From Cepaea nemoralis (taxonomy: Eukaryota > Mollusca > Gastropoda > Stylommatophora > Helicidae), in assembly GCA_014155875.1 (NCBI GenBank), contig JACEFZ010013534.1:1-64000 (forward strand): a stretch of 64,000 nt of DNA, read 5' to 3'. Within the stretch, counting starts at the first letter, position 1, and every line of letters starts with the position of its first letter. Below, in pieces: positions 57,314 through 64,000 of the stretch. The notes beneath the pieces were generated by a model. It was not told where the DNA came from. It worked only from the letters and a program-made list of their open reading frames with translations, and searched no databases. The position numbers were made by a program, and so were the translations under genes.

Positions 57314-57416
57314 TTTATACGGAGCTGGGTCTGAATAGACAGAGTAGTTTATACGGAGCTGGGTCTGAATAGACAGAGTAGTTTATACAGAGCTGGAGTC
57401 TGAATAAACGGAGTTG
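57314..57416. repeat. 34-bp minisatellite, three units
   Basis: Units start TTTATACGGAGCTGGGTCTG at 57314 and 57348, with a diverged third at 57382. The same unit reappears at 58821-58903 in the same orientation. Confidence 0.9.
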
Positions 57417-57889
57417 TTTAAATATCAAGAATAATTTTCCAGATTGGTATCCCCAATAAAAATAATTGTGTCCCCATGCGAGTTAAAGAATTGTTAATTT
57501 GCGTTTCTGTACTCTTACTGTTTACAGGCTTCCATCTTTGTTTACATTACCGACCTACTATTTCCTGCTATTGATGTCCTCATCATAGTTGCCATTCTAG
57601 ATATTTTATATCCAGATCTAGAGGTTTTTGCCAGCATCTGGATACCGTTTTCTGACGTTTGGATGCTGGATGCAATTCTAGATACTTTTCATTTGGAGTC
57701 GGATATTTTGAATACTTTCTAGATTTTACTTTTCTTTCGGTGTCATTTACCCATTTTATGTTCGGTCTGGACGCGCGTAAATTATGGTAACTGCCATTAT
57801 TTAAACTTTGAACTGACTTGGGTCAACGCTCAACAATCTGGCAACCCCCCTCCCTCCCCCCATCCCCTCCAGTAATGAGTAAAATGGCG
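57417..57889. other. No gene; 'ctagatac/tttt' rich
   Basis: Several TTCTAGATAC-like motifs (57596, 57681, 57718) and CTGGCAACCCCCC near 57838, which resembles the terminal sequence at 58203-58217. Confidence 0.4.
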
Positions 57890-58217
57890 CATAAGGGCAC
57901 TGAAGAAACTTTTGGTCAGTAAACATTTAAACTTAAAGAATTTGGCTGCAATTGGAACCGATAATGCATCGGTAATGGTCGGTATCAACCATGGCATGTA
58001 TGCAAAATTGAAGGAAGATATCCCATCTTTAATCCTCATGAAATGTGTATGTCATTCCTTGCAGCTAGCATTATCACATGCCTCATCAGTCAGAATGTTT
58101 ACCAAGGAATTAGGAATTCCTTATTGCTAGATACTTTCCAACGAAATCTAGATATTTATGGATGTTGTTTGGGCCGTTTCTAGATACTTTTGGTCACAAA
58201 AAAAAGTGGCAACCCTG
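57890..58217 (+). pseudogene. hAT-type transposase fragment with one terminal sequence
   Basis: From about 57938, LAAIGTDNASVMVGINHGM, YAKLKEDIPSLILMKCVCHS and LQLALSHASS: this matches the GTDNA...CVCHSLQLA region of hAT-type (ZNF862-like) transposases and domesticated relatives. A right terminus AAAAGTGGCAACCCTG (58202-58217) has the hAT inverted-repeat form CAGGGTTGCCAC. The rest of the transposase is gone. Confidence 0.65.
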
Positions 58218-58604
58218 GCCTCATAATTCCGGTCCAAGCTGACAGTAATTTGCGTCGCCTCAGAAAGACATGATTAGGCAATTCAAACACCTGGCTTCCG
58301 ACTTACTGGCCTGATGAATTAACAAATAAACAAGGAAATGCTACGCACATAAAGTGCAGGAAAACCTGGTATATGTGAAGCAGGTTGAAAAGAGAGAGGA
58401 GATAGATAGATAACGAAGCTAGTGTGAGAGACAGAGATATGAGAAAGATGTGTTGAAAGACATAAAAAAGTGATAACTTTTATAAATATAAATAAGATAA
58501 TATAAGTGACAAAACATCTGTTCATAATCATAGTTCCTAATATTTTTTTATTAAAAAGTCGCTTGCACCCAATTAATTGCTGACAAATTAAAAAAAAAAA
58601 AAAA
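58218..58604. other. No recognisable gene
   Basis: A/T-rich; a poly-A run lies at 58591-58604. Confidence 0.45.
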
Positions 58605-58605
58605 G

Positions 58606-58676
58606 TGTCCAGCAGGGAATTGAACCAACAGCTCCCGCTTATCAGGCAGAGACACTTACCACTGTGCTACTGAGGA
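58606..58676 (-). tRNA. tRNA-like sequence followed by T14, anticodon-loop GAT
   Basis: On the minus strand: A box TAGCACAGTGG, anticodon loop CTGATAA, B box GGTTCAATTCC, and immediately after the 3' end a run of 14 T, a pol III terminator. Two acceptor-stem mismatches. Eukaryotic cytosolic tRNA-Ile normally uses AAT or TAT, so a GAT reading is odd. It may be a SINE head or degenerate tRNA. Confidence 0.4.
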
Positions 58677-58820
58677 TATGATTTTGAATCAACAAAAGTA
58701 TATAACATAGCCACGCTCATGTCCCGATGACGTCACATACGTTAAGTCATGTGACTAGGCAAATCACGTGACCAGGACCACCCGGGGTTTCCGGGACTGG
58801 GAAAAATCACGTGATAGTTC

Positions 58821-58903
58821 AGCTCTGAATAAACGGAGTAGTTTATACAGAGCTGGGTCTGAATAGACAGAGTAGTTTATACGGAGCTGGGTCTGAATAG
58901 ACA
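58821..58903. repeat. 34-bp minisatellite, second cluster
   Basis: About two and a half units of the same 34-bp repeat as 57314-57416. Confidence 0.88.
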
Positions 58904-58909
58904 CTTCCA

Positions 58910-59022
58910 TGTTTTTTGGGCCCTGAGGGCCCTCACAGTCGTCGGAGTGTATACCTATCAGTTTATATTGGAAATAGATATACACTCCAATGACAGTCAG
59001 GGCCCTCTGGGCCCAGGAAACA
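58910..59022. repeat. Long hairpin (about 44-bp arms)
   Basis: Arm 58910-58953 and arm 58979-59022 are imperfect reverse complements (GGGCCCTGAGGGCCCTCACA against CAGTCAGGGCCCTCTGGGCC), separated by 25 bp. Possible foldback or MITE remnant; lies at the inner edge of the right inverted-repeat arm. Confidence 0.85.
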
Positions 59023-59157
59023 TTTATTGCATCCATCGATCGGTCTAGCAGTCCATGTCACATTGAACCGAAAGTGATCGACATCAGCTAATGAGGCCCT
59101 GTAAGGGATACTTTTTACACTAAATAATTTACGACCGTTATTCGGAAGAGTGCTTTT
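59023..59157 (-). repeat. Right arm of the about 135-bp inverted repeat
   Basis: Reverse complement of the left arm at 56976-57308, ending CGTTATTCGGAAGAGTGC at 59136-59153. Confidence 0.8.
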
Positions 59158-59368
59158 TTTTGTCATTGCCTTCCTTGGTTGCTAATTTAATTATTTTAGT
59201 TTTAGTGAAAAAAAAAAAAAAAAAAAATTAAAAATTTATTAAACTTATTCATGGTTAAATAATTCAACCCATGATTCCCTTTTTTCTCTGGGACTTACAG
59301 ACAAGTCCCATCAACACATAAAGAACCTGCTGGCTGTGGGTATGTGAAGTGCTAGGAACCAAAGAAAA
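59158..59368. other. A/T-rich with poly-A run
   Basis: A run at about 59207-59227. Nothing else recognised. Confidence 0.4.
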
Positions 59369-59495
59369 ACTCATGGAAAGAATTGTGGTCAGAAGGGTGT
59401 CCCAAAGACTGGAGTTGAGTGTCCTCCAGCCCACTACTCTAGGTGGTTATCGTCTGGGAAAGGACACCTGGTGCAGTGCTGCTGTATATGCATAT
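59369..59495 (+). pseudogene. LINE A-like RT fragment
   Basis: MERIVVRRVSQRLE then LGGYRLGKDTWCSAAVYAY matches the RT block KVLEKIV...LGSYRPGKDTWSNAATFAF of LINE A2. About 40 codons open, no continuation. Confidence 0.75.
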
Positions 59496-59689
59496 ATTGA
59501 ATTGATCTTTATTTTCAAAGGGTAACAAATTGGGCGCGTAGGCCCGTCTTACATTCGGCCCTTCCAATCACTCATCTTTCGTTCATCAACAGTGCATGAT
59601 GCATTCACATAGGAAAAAAAACATTGTCAAATGAATGTTGTAAGCATAAACAATGCATATTCTCATGTTATGTGACACATCCCCCCTCC
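59496..59689. other. No recognisable gene
   Basis: Short spacer before the CACACATCCC satellite. Confidence 0.4.
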
Positions 59690-60186
59690 CACACACACAT
59701 CCCGCACCAACCCACACACACATCCCTCACCTACTCACACATCCCATACCCACACATCCCCCACCCACCACACATCCCCCACTCACCACACATCCCCCAC
59801 TCATCCCTCCACCCACTCACAGATCCCGCCACCAACCCAGACATCTCGCACCCACCCACACACACACATCCCTCACCCACCCACACGCATCTTTCCACCC
59901 ACTCACACATACCCCAATCCACTCAAGCTCACCCACACACACATGCTCCACCCACCCACACACCCTCCAACCACACACACATACCCCTCACACACGCACA
60001 TCCCGCACCAACACACACATATCCCTCACACATCAACCACCCATACCCACACATCTTTCCATCCACACACATTTCCCCACCCACCCACACATTTCACCAC
60101 CACCCACACACCCCAACAACCACACACACATCCCCCACCGACATACATCCCCCCACAAACACACACATCTCCCACACAAACACACA
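59690..60186. repeat. CACACATCCC-type degenerate minisatellite
   Basis: About 500 bp of CCCACCCACACACATCCC-like units. Overlapping His/Pro/Thr-rich frames on the plus strand and Gly/Trp/Val-rich frames on the minus strand result from this. Confidence 0.92.
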
Positions 60187-60191
60187 ATGAG

Positions 60192-61180
60192 GTTAGGTCA
60201 GCATGGCAGAGTGGATAAGAATGCATGTTCTTATATCATCTGGTGTGCTGATGCCGAGGTAAGGGGTTCAGCCCCTACACCGGACAGTTGGACTAAAATG
60301 TTGACCTATCGTCCTTGGCTTGGGGATGCAAATTACAAGTACCTCTGAAGTCGGAGTAGGTTCACCTGATGGCGAGGGACACTATTAACCCTTTACAGGG
60401 CAGACACTTGTCCGTTTTGTAGCCCTGAATGGGCAAGATTTTTTCAGGTTCTGTAAAATTTCGGGTCGCGTTAGTAAAAACATCACAAATAAGGTGTTAG
60501 TCAACCGATTTTAGTTAAATAAACAACACAATGAAGGGAAAAGCATGCAGAATATGTTACTCACGTGATTGTTGCCGGTAATCCATATATGAACACAAAT
60601 ATTTACGAAATACGGCATGTTGTTTGTGATTTTCCGTCACCTATACGGCAATTTACAAACACATTTTCAGAATCATAATCACTTTCTTTAAAGTCCGACT
60701 CACGACTGCTAATGCAAAGTAACGCTTTGCACTGATATCTAGCTCCGATTAATAATCAACTTCGTGCCCTTTAATGTCATTTAAATTGAACAGAGCGAAA
60801 TCTCGGCTATCACTTGAAGAATCGCCGAAATCCATTTTTAAAAACAGCGTAAAAATCCCGAAAACTATAAAAAAAAGTCCGTTCAAATTCATTGTAGCGC
60901 GTTTACAAATGGCGGCCACGTTGTCAAGCTATCGGCGAAAGTGAAAGTAGCCGTCGGAAGTGTCGGAAAGCCGAGAGATCGCGTTTTTACAATGCATAAT
61001 AGTATCGGCCGGAATCGGCCGCTACGCTCGTTTTAAGCGATCGGCCGGTAATGGCCGCTATGCCCTGTAAAGGGTTAATAGGGAAAGCTAGTCCACACAC
61101 AAAATTCAGTCTGGCACTACTAGAAGTAGTGTGTATGGACTACGCTTGAGTTCAAAGTGAGCGAGCTCCAAAAAAATATA
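60192..61180 (+). mobile_element. SINE2 copy, split by a piggyBac MITE
   Basis: A-box TGGCAGAGTGG (about 60208) and B-box-like GGTTCAGCCCC (about 60267) with Leu/Ser-tRNA-like spacing. The body reaches CACTATTAA at 60388 and resumes at 61079 with TAGGGAAAGCTAGTCCAC to an A-rich end near 61180. The uninterrupted junction is visible in the copy at 63788-64000. Confidence 0.85.
60389..61074. mobile_element. piggyBac-type MITE (686 bp) with TTAA target sites
   Basis: Termini CCCTTTACAGGGCA and TGCCCTGTAAAGGG are perfect inverses, flanked by TTAA (60385-60388 and 61075-61078), the invariant piggyBac target. No transposase. The right end has sub-repeats around CGGCCGG/ATCGGCCGCTA. Confidence 0.93.
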
Positions 61181-61379
61181 CCTATGAGGGTTGCCAGGTA
61201 GGAATGAAAACAACTGCAGCTGCCATTGGCTTTAAAGAAGCGTGCTCTACTGTCAAGGAAAAAATAGGGGTGAAATAACATCAGTGTAGCAAAATGAATT
61301 GGACGGACTCATTTAGTGGTGCCAGTAATCATAGGCACACAATAACTGAGTGAAGGCTTCCTTGACATGGCTCTCTCTC
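61181..61379. other. No recognisable gene
   Basis: Unassigned spacer. Confidence 0.4.
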
Positions 61380-62110
61380 AACACTCTCCTCTCTCAATAC
61401 GCCTACGCCAGTTGTTTGCATGTGCGGTACAGACATCGACAGAACGACCATAATGAAATATCTTGGCATCACCTTCAACAGATGCTTGTCTTTCAAGTTT
61501 CATGTGTACAGTGTTAATATCAGGACCAGGAAGGGCTTGGCAGCACTGAAAGTGATGGCAGCAGCTGATATTGAACAACGCCTGCTATTCCTCCTTTTCC
61601 CAGGACTTCTGCTAAGATTCATAGACTACAATCTGGGCCTTATCACTGTCAGCAGAACCAAGCTAGAAAGGCTGGACAGAATGCAAAACGAAGCAGAGAG
61701 ACTCATACTTGGCGGCACAAAAGATACCTCATGCCAGGCCATGTATCCTTGATTTTCTAACAACAATGCCCATGTCAAAGCGTATATGAGAGCATCCATA
61801 GAAAAAATCACCCCCTGCACAGAACGGTCTCAAGAGGATCCACTCCTGGATGGCCGAGGTGGAGGAAGTAATTAATCAGATCTGCAAAATGAACGAGTTC
61901 CAACACAGATAAGAATGGACCAACACCCATAGCATGCATAAACATTCTAAGGTCGTCATCACACCAGGAAGATACTGCAGAGGCAGGGATCTCGCTGCGG
62001 TCGACACTGATAGAGCAGCATTCACACGCCGACGACGACATCTACACAGATGGGTCGGTGAAGAATGCATCAGTGTCAGCATGGGCATACACAGCACAAA
62101 GGATGAATAT
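61380..62110 (+). pseudogene. LINE A-like RT thumb and RNase H start
   Basis: 61420-61752 encodes MKYLGITFNRCLSFKFHV, EQRLLFLLFPGLLLRFIDY, RMQNEAERLILGGTKDTSC (RT thumb). After frame breaks, IYTDGSVKNASVSAWAYTA (62039-62095) starts RNase H, cut off before the SINE1 copy. Confidence 0.78.
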
Positions 62111-62127
62111 AATCTGTTTGCTGGTGT

Positions 62128-62366
62128 GGCTGGCTCCATGGCGAAGGAGTTATGGACGCAGTTCATAATTCCACATAACCGCATTTGAAACACAGCTGCG
62201 GGCAATTTGGCAGTAGACCGCCTTGCGTTAATTTTTTACAAAATGGTATGAGTGCCTATCGTTCAGAAAACAATGGCAAACTACTGAACTTTAACTTGTC
62301 AAGAGATCATAGCAGCAAAAAATGCTGGTGTTGACTGCAACGTCCTGTAAAGGATATGCAACTAAT
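62128..62366 (+). mobile_element. SINE1 copy
   Basis: ATGGCGAAGGAGTTATGGAC head, core CAATGGCAAACTACTGAAC, end TGACTGCAACGTCCTGTAAA. Confidence 0.82.
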
Positions 62367-62540
62367 TCTTTTTTGCTGGTGTGTAGGTTAATGACCCGTC
62401 TTTCTCTTCTGATCTGTGCATTGCTTATAGAAGGCCACGTGATATTCGATCACATTGTGTAGGCATTTCTTTATTTTTCTCCGCAGGTGAAAATAATTTC
62501 AGTGTAGCAGTAACCTGATCTAAGGCTTGGCTGGAGCAAA

Positions 62541-62638
62541 ATGGATCCTGCCAACAACAACAAGCCACTCAGGTTTAACAGGAAAAAGAATGGACCACCC
62601 ACACCAGTCACTCGTACATACTCAGAAGGAAGAGATGG
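62541..62638 (+). CDS. Candidate first coding exon of an unidentified host gene
   Basis: ATG in a fair context (GCAAAATGG), preceded by an acceptor-like TAATTTCAG at about 62497-62505. The 32 codons read MDPANNNKPLRFNRKKN, then PPTPVTRTYSEGRD, an unbiased hydrophilic N-terminus not matching any LINE here. A GTTTGT donor-like site follows. No partner exon is visible before the window edge. It may be chance. Confidence 0.22.
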
Positions 62639-62682
62639 TTTGTAGGGCTTTGTATGTCGTCTCATTGATCAATCTAGCTTGC

Positions 62683-63010
62683 GCTCATATATTATCTGTT
62701 ATAATTATCACCATACCATGCACTCGTGTGTTGCCTGATCTATGTTTCACCCTACCATGCGTTCATATCTTGTTTATTCTATTTATCACCTCATCATGCA
62801 CTTATAGCTTGTCTATTCTGCTCATAACCTCACTACGCACTCATATCTTTTCTGTTCTACTTACCACCCTACCACACACTCATATCTTGTCTATTCTATT
62901 TATCACCTTCCATGTACTCATATCTTGTCTGTTCCATTTATCACCTTAACGTGAAATCAAATCATGTCTGTTTTATGTGTCACCTAGTCATATCTACATT
63001 GTCTGTTCTA
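62683..63010. repeat. Degenerate minisatellite, about 43-bp unit
   Basis: Seven to eight units sharing CATATCTTGTCTATTCTATT and TATCACCYTACCATGCACT. Confidence 0.85.
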
Positions 63011-63503
63011 TTGATTTTCATTATACTTTTCTGCAATTCCCCTCTGTTTCTAATATCCTGAGCACATTGTAGCTATAGAGCCTTATAAAGTAGCTTGTTT
63101 CTATCTTTGTAATTGTATTATATAACTGTTTCGTCTTCTTTGTTCCTCTTTCGAAGGGAGGGATTTACCACTAGTTATGCACCTCAGAGATCAGCGTGTC
63201 TGATTTAGGCATGATTTTTATTATAAGGCTTACTACTTTTAGACACAATCCATTTAAAGGTAACAGACTCTATCTGCCAGTGGCTAGGTTCAGTTTACTA
63301 ACAAATGTGCCTTGGCAGCAGCCTTACTGCCTACTATTTTGTGATTTCCAACTGCCATGGTATGTTTAATGTGCACACTGGACCTCCTGGTTTTTGGCCT
63401 GTATCTAAGAAGGCTAGGCATCTGATATCACTTTCCAAGAGATCAGAGGGACATATGACATTATTATAAAGCATTGGTTCATGTGAAGGTTTCCAGCCCT
63501 GTC
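63011..63503. other. No recognisable gene
   Basis: Unassigned A/T-rich sequence. Confidence 0.4.
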
Positions 63504-63785
63504 ATCATCATTATCATGTGCCATGCTGGTAAGTGTGGCAGCCATGTTTTGCCATCTCACTCGATCACCAGAGTCATGGATTAGCTCAGTGTTGTTGTCT
63601 CAACCATACCACGCGGCCAAGCCATCCCGGTATTTACTTCTCTGCCCTTCCCTTATTCTCTTCCTCTTGATCTTGCCAGTTGTCACCAAGTTCTCCAATT
63701 TATTTCTTCTTATTACGTGACCAAAACATTGCGACTGTCTGCGTCTAATTTCTCTAATTAGTTTACGGTTTTCATTTGTTTCTTG
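63504..63785 (-). pseudogene. LINE C-type 3' remnant
   Basis: Matches 1675-1950 (for example 'ttgtcaccaagttctccaat', 'gtctaatttctctaattagt'); begins with ATC tail repeats. Decayed. Confidence 0.65.
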
Positions 63786-63787
63786 TG

Positions 63788-64000
63788 TAGGTCAGCATGG
63801 CTGAATGGATAAGAATGAATGTTTTTAAACATTTGGTATGCTGATTCCAAGGTAGGAGTTCAACCCCTACACCAGACAGTTGGACTAAAATGTTGACCTA
63901 TCATCCTTGACTTTGGGACGTAAATTACAAGTACCTCTGAAGTGACTGGGTTCGCCTGATGGCTAGAGACACTGTTAATAGGTAAAGCTAATCCACATGC
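63788..64000 (+). mobile_element. SINE2 copy, cut by the window end
   Basis: GGTCAGCATGGCTGAATGG head, 'ggagttcaacccctacacc' B-box region, then 'cactgttaataggtaaagc' without any insertion at the TTAA that is occupied at 60385. Confidence 0.85.

Noticed and set aside
57838..58217. Complete hAT element bounded by 'ggcaaccc' sequences
   Set aside because: Both end motifs point the same way, so they are not a terminal inverted repeat pair of one element.
59624..60348. Long His/Pro/Thr-rich frames (188 and 231 codons) and Gly/Trp-rich antisense frames
   Set aside because: Produced by the CACACATCCC minisatellite.

Overview
The window is eukaryotic nuclear DNA, most likely from an invertebrate animal, and a lophotrochozoan such as a mollusc fits best. 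The evidence is a split gene with GT-AG introns for an invertebrate-type Na+/K+-ATPase beta subunit, several RNase-H-bearing LINE families, tRNA-derived SINEs, hAT, piggyBac and Helitron remnants, and abundant micro- and minisatellites. The species assignment is inference; no bacterial or viral signature was seen.

The one host gene I can reconstruct is on the minus strand. Six coding exons at 40457-40358, 37095-36955, 34485-34378, 31961-31789, 30608-30489 and 29305-29057 join in phase into a 296-residue Na+/K+-ATPase beta subunit. It has one transmembrane helix, six ectodomain cysteines and three N-glycosylation sequons. A CpG-rich upstream segment (40458-40690) holds a perfect CRE palindrome and two CACGTG E-boxes. 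The introns carry LINE and SINE fragments, a minisatellite and one exon-like repeat of unknown origin. A second, weak host candidate is a short exon-like ORF at 62541.

Nearly everything else is mobile-element stratigraphy. About 2.5-9.3 kb is a LINE 'B' copy (minus strand) inserted in a LINE 'A' remnant, and itself interrupted by a non-autonomous B derivative and a short B 3'-end copy. About 10.0-15.8 kb holds a SINE, a tRNA-Pro relic, a LINE ORF1 relic and a 57-bp tandem array. The array was split by a LINE fragment (with another LINE inside it) and by a complete hAT MITE. About 16-22.4 kb is LINE C, A3, D and E fragments. 22.4-29 kb is mostly free of recognisable repeats. 40.8-45.8 kb is a SINE/LINE cluster. 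45.8-53.4 kb is the best LINE B copy, carrying a LINE A insertion whose two halves are inverted relative to each other (twin-priming signature). 54.5-64 kb holds decayed LINEs, an inverted-repeat structure with a perfect-looking hairpin, satellites, and a piggyBac MITE inside a SINE.

The LINE names A (including A3), B, C, D, E and the SINE names 1-3 are working labels used only here. Family B has APE endonuclease, RT and RNase H domains and ends in (GAA)n. Family A has RT and RNase H and ends in (AATCA)n. A3 is a relative of A with an (ATAACTG)n tail. C is an RTE-like family ending in (GAT)n. D encodes a C-terminal C2H2 finger. E is a B-like 3' end. No autonomous element here looks intact: all have frameshifts, stops or truncations.
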